From positions 1-51,774 of the forward strand of contig JBBRYM010000020.1 in assembly GCA_038237625.1 (NCBI GenBank): DNA of 51,774 bases. Direction: 5' to 3'. The notes under the pieces are model-generated. The model did not search any database. It was not told the DNA's origin and saw only the letters and a program-made list of their open reading frames with translations. Positions 14,145 to 22,890 of the stretch are shown one piece after another. Position 1 is the stretch's first letter, and each line of letters begins with the position of its first letter. The position numbers were made by a program, and so were the translations under genes. The stretch is from JAWVFM01 sp038237625 (GTDB taxonomy: Bacteria > Actinomycetota > Thermoleophilia > Solirubrobacterales > 70-9).

Positions 14145-15604
14145 GGGCTGGAAGACCCCCTCTCGATGTTCACCATCACGTGCTTCAACTGCGTGTAGTC
14201 CTCCACCCCGTAAATCGACATGTCCTTGCCGTAGCCAGACTCCTTGTAGCCGCCGTGAGGCATCTCGGAGACGAGCGTGAAGTGGTCGTTTATCCAGACG
14301 CAGCCGAAGCGCAGCGCATTTGCGACTCGGTGTGCGCGGCCGATGTCGCGAGTCCACACCGACGCCGCGAGCCCGTAGCGGGTGGCGTTGGCCTGCTCGA
14401 TCGCCTTCGCCTCGTCGTCGAAGCGCTCGACTGTCATCACCGGGCCGAAGATCTCGTTCTGGACCATCTCGTCCTCGAGCTCGAGCCCGGCGACCACCGT
14501 GGGCTCATAGAAGTACCCCGGCAGGTCGGGCTGCCTGCCGCCCTTCACCACCTCGGCGTGATCGGGACGGCGATCGATGAAACCGCTGACCCGCTCGCGC
14601 TGGCGCGCTGAGACGAGTGGGCCGAGGTTCGTCTCGGGATCGTTCAGGTCACCCATCCTGTAGCCGTCGGTATGCCCGGCGAGGCCGGAGACAACGTCGT
14701 CGTAGAGCTTCGACGACGCCAGGATCCGCGTCGCGGCGGTGCAATCCTGGCCGGTGTTGTAGAGCGCCCCCTCCGCGATCGTCGCGAGCGCCGGCTCCAT
14801 GTCGGCGTCGTCGAAGACGATCACCGGAGCCTTGCCGCCGAGTTCGAGGTGGACGCGCTTCAGGGTCTCGGCCGCGGCGCTCGCGATCCACTTCCCCGTA
14901 CCAACCGAGCCGGTGAGCGAGACCATGTCGACGTCCGGGTGGGTGACGAGGCTCGAGCCCGCCGGGTCACCGTGGCCGCCAACGACGTTGAAGACGCCCT
15001 GCGGCAGGATCTCGGCGGCGAGCTCCGCGAGCCGGATCGTCGAGAGCGGAGTGACCTCGGCGGGCTTCAGGACGATCGTGCATCCGGCGGCGATCGCCGG
15101 GCCGATCTTCCAGACCGCCATGCCAAGCGGATAGTTCCAGGGGGTGATCTGGCCCACGACGCCCATCGGCTCGCGCCGGATCATCGAGGTGCGCCCCTGG
15201 ATGTACTCGCCCGCGGCGCGGCCCTCGAGATTGCGCGCAGCGGCGGCGTAGAAGCGCAGGTTGTCGGCGCAGCCAGGGATCTCGTCGGTGTTCATGAGCC
15301 CGCGGGGCTTGCCGGCGTCGGCCGACTCGAGGTCGCCGAGCTCGTCGCCGTGCTCCTCGAGCGCGTCAGCGAGCTTCAGGAGCATCGTCGAGCGGTCAGC
15401 TGGGGTGGTCGTCGAAAAGCCATCGAACGCTCGCCGAGCAGCGGCCACCGCGCGGTCGACGTCCTGCGGGCCCGAGAGCGGAGCTCGCGCGAACACCTCG
15501 CCCGTGGACGGGTTGACGACGTCCTCGTAGGCGCCATCCGCGGGGCGGACGGACTCACCGTCGATGAAATTCTGGAACTCCGTGATCGTGTCGGTCTCGA
15601 GCAT
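14141..15604 (-). CDS. NAD(P)-dependent aldehyde dehydrogenase
   Basis: A 487-residue ALDH-superfamily enzyme that oxidises an aldehyde to a carboxylate. Landmarks are TPWNYPLGMAVWKIGPAIAAG (cofactor site), the SLTGSVGTGKWI nucleotide loop, the catalytic Glu in HLELGGKAPVIVF, the catalytic Cys in YNTGQDCTAATRI, and EIFGPVMTV. The pattern resembles betaine-aldehyde and gamma-aminobutyraldehyde dehydrogenases. The ATG at 15604 gives the usual N-terminus (FQNFIDGESV). It overlaps the cupin and follows the DUF2090 aldolase gene by 40 bp, so a C3 aldehyde product of the aldolase is a plausible substrate. Confidence 0.9.
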   Translation of the reverse strand: MLETDTITEFQNFIDGESVRPADGAYEDVVNPSTGEVFARAPLSGPQDVDRAVAAARRAFDGFSTTTPADRSTMLLKLADALEEHGDELGDLESADAGKPRGLMNTDEIPGCADNLRFYAAAARNLEGRAAGEYIQGRTSMIRREPMGVVGQITPWNYPLGMAVWKIGPAIAAGCTIVLKPAEVTPLSTIRLAELAAEILPQGVFNVVGGHGDPAGSSLVTHPDVDMVSLTGSVGTGKWIASAAAETLKRVHLELGGKAPVIVFDDADMEPALATIAEGALYNTGQDCTAATRILASSKLYDDVVSGLAGHTDGYRMGDLNDPETNLGPLVSARQRERVSGFIDRRPDHAEVVKGGRQPDLPGYFYEPTVVAGLELEDEMVQNEIFGPVMTVERFDDEAKAIEQANATRYGLAASVWTRDIGRAHRVANALRFGCVWINDHFTLVSEMPHGGYKESGYGKDMSIYGVEDYTQLKHVMVNIERGSSSP

Positions 15605-15644
15605 GTCTCTCCTCTGTCTTCTGTTTGATCTTGTTTGATCCGGC

Positions 15645-16595
15645 TCACTCGAGTGAGTCGGCGCTGCCGCGTGCTGGGTCGCTGGATCGCATCGAGTCCC
15701 AGCGCTCGACGAACCGCTCAAAGCGGCTCGCGATGATCGCCGAGGTCTCTTCGCCGCTCAGCTCGTGATCGAGGTGACGGCGAACCGGGTCGCTCCAGAT
15801 CGAGCGCCCGATCGCGAAGCCACCATAGCCCTCCGTTCTCGCCGCGACGTCGAGCCAATGTTCGACCCGCTGCTGCGGTGCGCCGGCGCCGAGCACGAGA
15901 CAGCGCACGTCCTGGCGCTCGGCTCCGCAGCGAACCTGCGCCACGATCGCTGCCGCGTCCTCAAGCCGGTCGACGCCCTCGAGCTTCCAGATGTCGGGCT
16001 CGATCCCGGCGTCCTGCGTCGCCGCGATACCCCGCCGGATGAGCTCCGGGCGCAGCTCGCGCCGATAGCGCTCGCGATCGCCGCCGAAACGACCAAGCTG
16101 GGCCTCGGTCGGTGGAACCAGGAGCTCGTACATGAGCTTCCAGCGGCCGGGGCCGACGAACTCGGCGAGTGGCTTCAGACGCTCGAGCTGCACGGCGTTC
16201 ACATCGGCGTCGCCCTCGACGTTGAAGCGGACGAGGACCTTCGCGAAGGTCGGATCGAGGCGCTCGATGTGCGCGCGAAACGCCTCGCCGTATTCGAACT
16301 CGAAGACGTCGCGGCTCGAGCGTTCGACCGCGACTGCGAGGGTGATGCCGTTTTCGAGCGCGAGGGCTGGGATGTCGCCCCCGAAGTGCTCGTCGACGAG
16401 CACACCCACGCGCTCACGGGGCGCGATCCTGGAGGCCGCGCGAAGCGCGCCGTCGAAAACCAACCGCTTCGCGGCGCGCACCCGCTCGATCTGGTCTTCG
16501 GTGAGGTCCTCCCCGGTGCCGAGGATCTCGCGCGCGAAGCTGCCGCGATGGTCGAAGGCCAGGAAATGGAGCTCCCCAGGGTGCCCGCGCGTCAT
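15645..16595 (-). CDS. DUF2090-type class I aldolase-like protein
   Basis: A 316-residue protein of the DUF2090 group, the domain that forms the C-terminal half of some IolC proteins (2-deoxy-5-keto-gluconate-6-phosphate aldolase) and is related to LacD/YihT class I aldolases. Visible features are LAFDHRGSFAREILG at the N-terminus, VGVLVDEHFGGDI, KVLVRFNVEGDADVNAVQ and WKLMYELLVPPT, where Lys and Glu are candidates for the Schiff-base site, and GGFAIGRSIWSDPV near the end. With two PfkB-type kinases and a SIS isomerase in the same locus, cleavage of a ketose bisphosphate or keto-sugar phosphate is the best inference. Confidence 0.75.
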   Translation of the reverse strand: MTRGHPGELHFLAFDHRGSFAREILGTGEDLTEDQIERVRAAKRLVFDGALRAASRIAPRERVGVLVDEHFGGDIPALALENGITLAVAVERSSRDVFEFEYGEAFRAHIERLDPTFAKVLVRFNVEGDADVNAVQLERLKPLAEFVGPGRWKLMYELLVPPTEAQLGRFGGDRERYRRELRPELIRRGIAATQDAGIEPDIWKLEGVDRLEDAAAIVAQVRCGAERQDVRCLVLGAGAPQQRVEHWLDVAARTEGYGGFAIGRSIWSDPVRRHLDHELSGEETSAIIASRFERFVERWDSMRSSDPARGSADSLE

Positions 16596-16610
16596 CTTCC
16601 GGCCTCGAGG

Positions 16611-17834
16611 CTAAAGGGCGTTGCCCGTATCGGCGTCGAACAGGTAGAGCCGCTCGGGATCGACCGCGAGTGACGACTTTTCGCCCTCCTGAAGCGAGGC
16701 GAGTCGGTTCAGTCGGGCGACGACGAGGCCGTGTCTCGCGCCCTGGCGCACGGTCGAACCCCCGCTGGGAGGCTCCTGGCTGGCTCCCTCCGCCTCGCCA
16801 GAGGCCTCGTCGACCGTGGGAATCGCCGGCGCGAGAGGGATGAAGCCCTCGGAGGGACGGACGTAGGCGATCAGCTCCGAGCCGAGCGACTCAGTGCGAA
16901 TCACGTCGACCTGAAGGAGCGAATCGGCTTGGTGGCTCGTCGCGACTGTGGTGTCCTCCGGACGAACGCCGACGACGACGTCGCGGGGGCCGTCGCGGGC
17001 GACGCTCGGGTGGCGGTCGACAGTGGCCTCCGGAAGCGGCACGCGGCAGCCACAGAAGCGCACCTCCGGGCGATCGCTTCCAGCTCCCGGATGAATCCGA
17101 GCGGCGAGGAGATTCATCGCGGGCGAGCCGATGAAGCCGGCGACGAACGTGTTGGCGGGCCGCTCGTAGAGCTCCTCGGGCGAGCCCAGCTGCTCGAGCT
17201 CCCCGTCACGCAGGATGGCCACCCGGTCGCCCATCGTCATTGCCTCGATCTGATCGTGGGTGACGTAGAGCGTGGGGGTGTTTACGCGCCGTTGCAGGCT
17301 GGTGATCTCAGCCCGCATCTCGACGCGGAGCTTCGCGTCGAGGTTGGAGAGCGGCTCGTCCATGAGAAAGGCCGCGGGCTCGCGGACTATCGCTCGGCCC
17401 ATCGCCACCCGCTGGCGCTGGCCGCCGGAGAGCTGAGCGGGCTTGCGATCCAGAAGCTCGGTGATGCCGAGGATCTCGGCGGCCTCTTGCACGCGCCGGC
17501 GCACGTCCTCCTTCGGCTTGCCGGCCATCTTCAGGCCGAAGCCGATGTTGTCGCGAACCTTCATGTGCGCGTAGAGCGCGTAGTTTTGGAAAACCATTGC
17601 GATGTCGCGCGAACGCGGGGGTTCGTCGGTGACGAGCTTGCCGCCGATGAAGACCTTTCCCGCGCTCACCTCCTCGAGCCCGGCGACCATGCGCAGCGTT
17701 GTGCTTTTCCCGCAGCCCGAGGGGCCAACCAGTACGAGAAACTCCCCCTCCTGTACCTCCAGCGTGAGATCGTTGACGGCGACGACGCCACCCGCGAACT
17801 CCTTGCGCACCCCTTCGAGGACGATCCCGCTCAT
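16611..17834 (-). CDS. ABC transporter ATP-binding protein, MalK/UgpC type
   Basis: A 407-residue ATPase of carbohydrate importers. The Walker A (VGPSGCGKST, about residues 37-46), the signature LSGGQRQRVAMGRA and the Walker B FLMDEPLSNLDAKLR are all intact, followed by THDQIEAMTMGDR and a C-terminal TOBE region from about residue 240. The C-terminal domain has an extra Glu/Pro-rich stretch (EASGEAEGASQEPPSGG). It sits between the permease genes and the aldolase gene, nine bases after the permease stop, so it powers that transporter. Confidence 0.92.
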   Translation of the reverse strand: MSGIVLEGVRKEFAGGVVAVNDLTLEVQEGEFLVLVGPSGCGKSTTLRMVAGLEEVSAGKVFIGGKLVTDEPPRSRDIAMVFQNYALYAHMKVRDNIGFGLKMAGKPKEDVRRRVQEAAEILGITELLDRKPAQLSGGQRQRVAMGRAIVREPAAFLMDEPLSNLDAKLRVEMRAEITSLQRRVNTPTLYVTHDQIEAMTMGDRVAILRDGELEQLGSPEELYERPANTFVAGFIGSPAMNLLAARIHPGAGSDRPEVRFCGCRVPLPEATVDRHPSVARDGPRDVVVGVRPEDTTVATSHQADSLLQVDVIRTESLGSELIAYVRPSEGFIPLAPAIPTVDEASGEAEGASQEPPSGGSTVRQGARHGLVVARLNRLASLQEGEKSSLAVDPERLYLFDADTGNAL

Positions 17835-17843
17835 CGCCTGCCC

Positions 17844-18710
17844 CTAGCCGACCGATCCACTGAGGACTCCCCGGATCTGGCGGTTGAGGACGAGCGCGAC
17901 GATGGCCGGCGGCATCATCGCCATCACCCCGGCCGCCATAACCAGCGGATAGTTGGTCGTGTACTTGCCGACGAACTCGGTGATCAGCACGGTCACCGGC
18001 TTGGTGTCGAGGGTCGATGCGAGGAGGAGCGGGATGAGGAACTCGCCCCAGACCGCGAGCATGAAGATCGCGCCGAGCGCGGCGATTCCCGACCTCATCT
18101 GTGGCAGCACCACCTTTCGAAACGCCTGCCAGCGAGTGCAGCCGTCGATCAGGGCCGCCTCCTCCGGCTCTCTTGGCAGCTCCTTGCAGTAGTTGTGGAA
18201 GAGCCAGATACCGAGTGGCGCCTGGACGCTGACGAAGACCAGGATGAGCCCGGGATAGGTGTTGATGAGATGAAACGTCGAGAGCAGGCGGAAGAGGGCG
18301 ATCACGACCGTGAACACAGGGACGACCAGGGTGGCAAGGATCACGAAAAAGAGGCGCCGACTGCCGCGGAACTCGAGACGGGCGAAGCCGTAGCCGGCGA
18401 GGATCGACACCGCGAGAATCGCGATCGTCGAGAGCACCGTGATCGTCGCGCTGTTCATCATCGTCGGGCCGAAGCTCGACGTGTCGGTGGGGCTCGGGAT
18501 CCCGGCGTCGGAACTCGAGATCGCGGTCCCGTTGATGAGCGTCGAATAGGCGGTGCTCGCCGGATGCGAGGGCAGCCAGCCCGACGTCTGGACATCGGCT
18601 CGTGGCGTCAGGCTGGTGACGACGCCGACGAGGATCGGCAGCAGCGACCAGAGAACGATCGCGGTGACCGCCAGTCGCCTGAACACGCGGGCGCCGCGGG
18701 AGACCTTCAT
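17844..18710 (-). CDS. Carbohydrate ABC transporter permease (MalG type)
   Basis: A 288-residue membrane protein with about six transmembrane helices. The inner-membrane EAA loop is EEAALIDGCTRWQAFRKVVLPQMRSG (about residues 190-215), which docks on the ATPase. The start is the ATG at 18710, which overlaps the upstream permease stop by ATGA; a longer frame reaching 19130 is only a shadow of that gene. The periplasmic loop after the first helix is longer than usual (HPASTAYSTLINGTAISSSDAG). Confidence 0.9.
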   Translation of the reverse strand: MKVSRGARVFRRLAVTAIVLWSLLPILVGVVTSLTPRADVQTSGWLPSHPASTAYSTLINGTAISSSDAGIPSPTDTSSFGPTMMNSATITVLSTIAILAVSILAGYGFARLEFRGSRRLFFVILATLVVPVFTVVIALFRLLSTFHLINTYPGLILVFVSVQAPLGIWLFHNYCKELPREPEEAALIDGCTRWQAFRKVVLPQMRSGIAALGAIFMLAVWGEFLIPLLLASTLDTKPVTVLITEFVGKYTTNYPLVMAAGVMAMMPPAIVALVLNRQIRGVLSGSVG

Positions 18711-19645
18711 ACCGTCGCCCTTCGAAAAGCGACCGTGTAGAGGATTCCAAATAGGGCAGTGGCGCCGCCAACAAGGAACGCCAGCGCCGTACCCGTGGAG
18801 AAGTTCGCCTGATTGAAGGTCGTGTTGTAGACCTGCATCACGATCGAGCGGGTGTTGAGCGCGGTCCCGTTCAGCACATAGATCTCGTCGAAGATGTTGA
18901 TGGCCGCGACGGTGCCAACGGTCGCGGCGACGGCCATCGATGGCAAAAGGAGCGGGAGCGTGATGTGGCGGAACTGCCGGAACGGCGTGGCGCCGTCGAC
19001 CGCCGCGGCGGAGTAGACGTCGTCGGGAATGCTCTGCAGGCCGGCCAGGAAGATCAGGGTGACGAGCGGGATGACGCCCCAGGCATGCACGACCGTGATG
19101 AACGGGATGGCTCCCGCGCCCGCCAACCACACCTGGGGATCGTGGATGACGTGGAGATCCAACAGCAGGTGGTTTAAGAGCCCGTTCTGCGGATCGAAGA
19201 TCCGTCGCCAGAGGAGGCCGCTCACCACCGACGGAAGCGCCCAGGGCAGGATCAGGATCGCCAGCACGATTCCACGGCCACGAAAGACCCGCTGGAGGCT
19301 GACGGCAATGAATAGGCCTGCCGCGATCTCGAGCGTCAGCGCGATCCCGAGATAGAAGAGCGTGTGGACGATCGCCTGGCCGGTCGTCGGATCCTGGAGC
19401 CCCGCGGAGTAGTTGTCGAAGCCGACGTACTGGCTCGGCAGGCCGGTGCCGCCGCCGCCCGTGTGAAGGCTGGTGCTGAACCCCTTGACCAGTGGATAGA
19501 AGACCAGCGCTCCCGAGACGAGCAGCGCCGGCAGGACCATCAAGCGGCCGAGGCGACTCGTCTCCCGCGCCGAGGACGACCCCCCCCGGCGAAGCGCTCG
19601 CCAGGGGGCCGTCATCCTCCGTGTCAGTCGTGGGCCGTCAGCCAT
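18707..19645 (-). CDS. Carbohydrate ABC transporter permease (MalF type)
   Basis: A 312-residue integral membrane protein with about six helices; the EAA loop is YSAAAVDGATPFRQFRHITLPLLLPS (about residues 203-228). A basic cytoplasmic N-terminus precedes helix one. The start is ATG 19645 or the in-frame ATG at 19615 (MTAPWRALRRG); both keep the first helix. It lies 21 bp after the solute-binding protein gene and overlaps the MalG-type gene by four bases. Confidence 0.9.
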   Translation of the reverse strand: MADGPRLTRRMTAPWRALRRGGSSSARETSRLGRLMVLPALLVSGALVFYPLVKGFSTSLHTGGGGTGLPSQYVGFDNYSAGLQDPTTGQAIVHTLFYLGIALTLEIAAGLFIAVSLQRVFRGRGIVLAILILPWALPSVVSGLLWRRIFDPQNGLLNHLLLDLHVIHDPQVWLAGAGAIPFITVVHAWGVIPLVTLIFLAGLQSIPDDVYSAAAVDGATPFRQFRHITLPLLLPSMAVAATVGTVAAINIFDEIYVLNGTALNTRSIVMQVYNTTFNQANFSTGTALAFLVGGATALFGILYTVAFRRATV

Positions 19646-19666
19646 TCCCGCGATGGAGCCGACGTT

Positions 19667-20989
19667 CTACTGGGTTCCCTGAGCCAACTGCGTCGTCTGG
19701 TCTGAGAGCTGCTTGAGTGCGTCCGGCACCGACATGTCGCCCTTGATTGCTGCGTTGATGAGGCCCTGGGCGTCGGAGCTGAACTGCGCGTACCACTTGG
19801 GCGCCCCGCTCGGAAACAGCGGCTCAACCTTCTTCAGCTCGGCGCTGATCGCAGGACCGCTCTGGAGTTGGCCGGCCTTGCTGAGCGCATCGACGCCGGA
19901 CGTGCCGCACGGCAAAAAGCCCGCCTTCTCGTACATCTGCTCCTGGATCTTCGTCGACTCCCACCAGTTGATGAAGGCGACGGCGGCGTCCTTGTGCGCG
20001 GAGGTCACCGGAATCCCGAGGCCCTCCGGCAGGCCGAACGAGGCCCCCGGGCCGTTCACGCCCGGGACGAGCGCGCCCTCGGCGTCACCGGCGATCTTCG
20101 ACTGCGAGGCGTCGTTGGCCGTCGGCAGGTTGCCGGGGCTCGACGCGAGCTGGATCGCTGCCTGCCCGGAGGTGAACGCATCGAACGCCGGGCCGTCGTC
20201 GGTGGTGACTTCGCCCGCGGGGACGTCGCCATTCTTCACCGCGTCGACCTCGAACTGGAGCGCCTTGGCGGCGGGCGAGCCCGGATCGCCGAACAGCGGT
20301 TGGTTGTTGTTGTCGAAGAGCTGTCCGCCCATCGCCAAGGTGAGGAGATACCAGGGAGTGACGCCGCCCTCGGTCGCCGCCATTGCGATCGCCATCGGGT
20401 ACTGCACGACGCCGCTCGACTTCAGCTTCTTGTTGACCGCGGCGAGTTCCTTGAACGTCTCTGGGAACTTCGCGATGCCAGCCTCCTGAAAGAGCTTCTT
20501 GTTGTAGACGCTCATCCGGAAGTCGTTGCTGTAGCACGCAGCGTAGAGATGGCCTGCCGAGTCCATGAACGGCTTGTCGGTGTTCCCGAGGTCCTTGGCC
20601 ACCGAGGCATCGAGGCCGTCTTCCAGCGGCTGGTACCAGCCAGCGGCGGCGAATTGCCCGGTGAACGACCAGTCGAACTCGGTGACGTCGGCGATGTTCG
20701 TCTGGGCCTCGTTGGCGACGATCAGCTTGGAGTGGATCGCGTCGAAGCCGGCGGTGTTGAAGTCGACCTTCACCCCGTACTGCTTCGTGAACTCGTCGAG
20801 GATCGAGCTCGGCACCTTGTATGGGATCAGGACGCTGATGGTCTGGCCCGCGATGTCCGCGTTCTTGTCGAACCCGCTCGACGAGCCACTCCCGCCGCCG
20901 CTCGAGCCGCAGGCCGTCAGGAAGGTGGCCGCCAGCGTGAGTGCGAGTCCGGATATCGCGCCCGTCCGTCTGTTCATGGATCTCAACAT
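19667..20989 (-). CDS. Carbohydrate ABC transporter substrate-binding lipoprotein
   Basis: A 440-residue family 1 extracellular solute-binding protein. The N-terminus is a lipoprotein signal ending in the lipobox LTAC at about residue 27, followed by a Gly/Ser tether. ISVLIPYKVPSSILDEFTKQYGVKVDFNTAG is the usual first lobe and VAFINWWESTKIQEQMYEKAGFLPC the conserved late region. ATG 20989 or 20977 (MNRRTG) are both possible starts; the second gives a better distance to GAGGGAG. It captures the sugar for the two permeases and the MalK-type ATPase. Ligand specificity is unknown. Confidence 0.9.
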   Translation of the reverse strand: MLRSMNRRTGAISGLALTLAATFLTACGSSGGGSGSSSGFDKNADIAGQTISVLIPYKVPSSILDEFTKQYGVKVDFNTAGFDAIHSKLIVANEAQTNIADVTEFDWSFTGQFAAAGWYQPLEDGLDASVAKDLGNTDKPFMDSAGHLYAACYSNDFRMSVYNKKLFQEAGIAKFPETFKELAAVNKKLKSSGVVQYPMAIAMAATEGGVTPWYLLTLAMGGQLFDNNNQPLFGDPGSPAAKALQFEVDAVKNGDVPAGEVTTDDGPAFDAFTSGQAAIQLASSPGNLPTANDASQSKIAGDAEGALVPGVNGPGASFGLPEGLGIPVTSAHKDAAVAFINWWESTKIQEQMYEKAGFLPCGTSGVDALSKAGQLQSGPAISAELKKVEPLFPSGAPKWYAQFSSDAQGLINAAIKGDMSVPDALKQLSDQTTQLAQGTQ

Positions 20990-21035
20990 TCTCTCCCTCG
21001 CTTGTTCGCGCTTTCTCTTGGTCGCCCGTTGAAAG

Positions 21036-21914
21036 TCATTGCAGGATCACGGCCCGGCTGAGGTGGGCCGGCTGGTCGGGGTCGAGCCCGCGCGAGCGCG
21101 CGAGCCGGACAGCGACGCGGTGGATCGCGATCAGGTCGATCATCGGATCCTCCCCGGTCGCGACAATCGTGGCGTCCGCCTCCCGGCTCGTCTCGAGCAC
21201 GGAAGGGTCGATTCCGCCGAGCCCCCACACCACCGTCGTCGAGCCGCTGGCGCTGATCGGCCCGTGACGGTATTCCATCGCCGGGTAGGACTCGGTCCAG
21301 GCGCCCGCCGCCTCGCGAAGCTTGAGGGCAGCCTCGTTGGCGAGGCCCACGGTCCACCCGGTCCCGAGAAACACGAAGCGCTCGAAGTCCTCCGGCTCCA
21401 GCGGCAGCGGCGCGTCGAGCGCGGCTTCGGCCGTCTCGGCGAGATAGGCGACGTCCTCGCCGAAGCTCGCCCGGAACAACGCGAGGGCGGCGGTGGCGAA
21501 GCGCGTCTGAACGATCGACTCCTCGTCGGCGAAGTCGAGCTCGATGACCTGCTCGGCGAGTGCCCCGATCCTCGAGTCGGCGTCGCCCACCACCGCGACG
21601 GTTCGTGTTCCGGCCGCAACCGAGTCGAGAGCGCGGACAACCTCGGTCGTCTCGCCGGAGCGCGAGATCGCGACCACCGCCTCGTAGCGATCGTCGAGGT
21701 GGGCCTCCGAAGCGGCGACGGCGATCGTCTCGCCCTGGCCGGCGCTCTCGCGCAGCGCGGCGACCGCCTGCCCGACGAAGAGCGAGGTGCCACAGCCGAC
21801 GATTGCGACCCGGGCGCCGGGCGCCGGCATTCGCTCGGCCGTGAGTGAGGCCAGCTCCACCGCCTTTCTCCAGACGGCCGGCTGGCTCGCGATCTCACGG
21901 TCGATATTTGGCAT
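21036..21914 (-). CDS. SIS-domain sugar-phosphate isomerase/deaminase (AgaS/GlmS-like)
   Basis: A 292-residue protein with two SIS domains. The phosphosugar loops are VGCGTSLFVGQAV and AISRSGETTEVVRA in the first, and LGTGWTVGLANEAALKLREAAGAWTESYPAMEYRHGP in the second, the last being the hallmark of the GlmS isomerase domain and AgaS. Relatives convert amino-sugar phosphates to keto-sugar phosphates with release of ammonia, or isomerise ketoses. The start at ATG 21914 (MPNIDRE) fits the family; upstream in-frame starts add unrelated residues. It follows the DeoR gene and precedes the transporter genes. Confidence 0.85.
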   Translation of the reverse strand: MPNIDREIASQPAVWRKAVELASLTAERMPAPGARVAIVGCGTSLFVGQAVAALRESAGQGETIAVAASEAHLDDRYEAVVAISRSGETTEVVRALDSVAAGTRTVAVVGDADSRIGALAEQVIELDFADEESIVQTRFATAALALFRASFGEDVAYLAETAEAALDAPLPLEPEDFERFVFLGTGWTVGLANEAALKLREAAGAWTESYPAMEYRHGPISASGSTTVVWGLGGIDPSVLETSREADATIVATGEDPMIDLIAIHRVAVRLARSRGLDPDQPAHLSRAVILQ

Positions 21915-22041
21915 CCGGGACCACAATAACGGCATATCGTGCAGAAAACAACGCCAAAGCGCGCACAATCCGTCATCTGATCTGCGCACTTGGGCCCCAA
22001 ACGGCCTCGCATTCGTGTGCTGCCTCGCGGATCCGGCGCGC

Positions 22042-22800
22042 TCAGCGCTGGTCGATGTCGAGGCCGGCCGCCGCCAGCGACGCGATCGCGTCCGAACTCG
22101 CCTCGGTATCGGTGATCAGTGAGTCGATCTCGTCGATCGCGCAGATCCTGGCGAAGGCGACCTCGCCGAGCTTGGAGCTGTCGGCTACCACCACCGCGCG
22201 CTTCGCACGCCGGATGAGGGCACGATTCGTGAATGCCTCCACCTCGTGGTGGGTGGTGCAGCCGGTCTCGGCCGAGATTCCGTCGACGCCGACGAAGACG
22301 AGGTCGAGATTGAGGCCGGCCAGTGTCGTCTCGGCGATTGGGCCCACCAGCTCGTAGGACTCGGGCCGGGCGACCCCACCGAGGACGACGAGCTTCAGAT
22401 TGGTGCGAACCGCCAGCTCCGAGGCGACGTTCAGGGCGTTGGTGACGATGGTGAGCCGCGGACGTTCGGCCAGGGCCCGGGCCACCTCCGTGGTCGTCGT
22501 ACCGCCGGTGAGCCCGACGGTGGCCCCCTCGCCGACGAGCTCGGCCGCGGCCGCGGCGATTCGCCGCTTCTCCGCCTGCCGGCGGGCCGCCTTGTAGCGG
22601 AGCGGAAGCTCATAGAGAATCCCGCGTGGCACCGCGCCGCCGTGGATCCGAGCCACCAAGCGCTGCTCCTCCAGCAGCTCGAGGTCGCGCCTGACCGTCG
22701 CCGCCGAGACGCCAAAACGCTCTGAGAGCTCAGCGACGCTGACGCTTTCGCTGCGCGAGAGCTCCTCGAGCACCGTTCCCAGGCGTTCGGATTGGCGCAC
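22042..22800 (-). CDS. DeoR/GlpR-family repressor of the sugar locus
   Basis: A 252-residue regulator. The N-terminal DeoR helix-turn-helix is VSVAELSERFGVSAATVRRDLELLEEQ (about residues 20-46), followed by the signature RIHGGAV, and a phosphosugar-binding domain with GLTGGTTTTEVARAL and VFVGVDGIS. The GTG at 22800 (VRQSERLGTVLEEL) gives the normal start position; a TTG at 22869 would add 23 residues over the divergent promoter. It probably binds in the 90-bp gap to the kinase genes and is released by a phosphorylated intermediate. Confidence 0.88.
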   Translation of the reverse strand: MRQSERLGTVLEELSRSESVSVAELSERFGVSAATVRRDLELLEEQRLVARIHGGAVPRGILYELPLRYKAARRQAEKRRIAAAAAELVGEGATVGLTGGTTTTEVARALAERPRLTIVTNALNVASELAVRTNLKLVVLGGVARPESYELVGPIAETTLAGLNLDLVFVGVDGISAETGCTTHHEVEAFTNRALIRRAKRAVVVADSSKLGEVAFARICAIDEIDSLITDTEASSDAIASLAAAGLDIDQR

Positions 22801-22890
22801 GAGCGCAAGATAGCCCAACGCCTGCCAAAGCTTGTCCCGGCGCGCGATTCTGAAGGAATCGGTGGCCAAAGCTACACTCAGCGCCGCCCC

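Noticed and set aside
16731..18740. 669-codon plus-strand frame over the ABC transporter genes
   Set aside because: No membrane helices or motifs; the minus strand has the ATPase and permease signatures.
22792..22890. Upstream extension of the first PfkB kinase to 22792
   Set aside because: It would run through the DeoR start and adds residues not found in the kinase fold; the ATG at 22891 starts the first strand.
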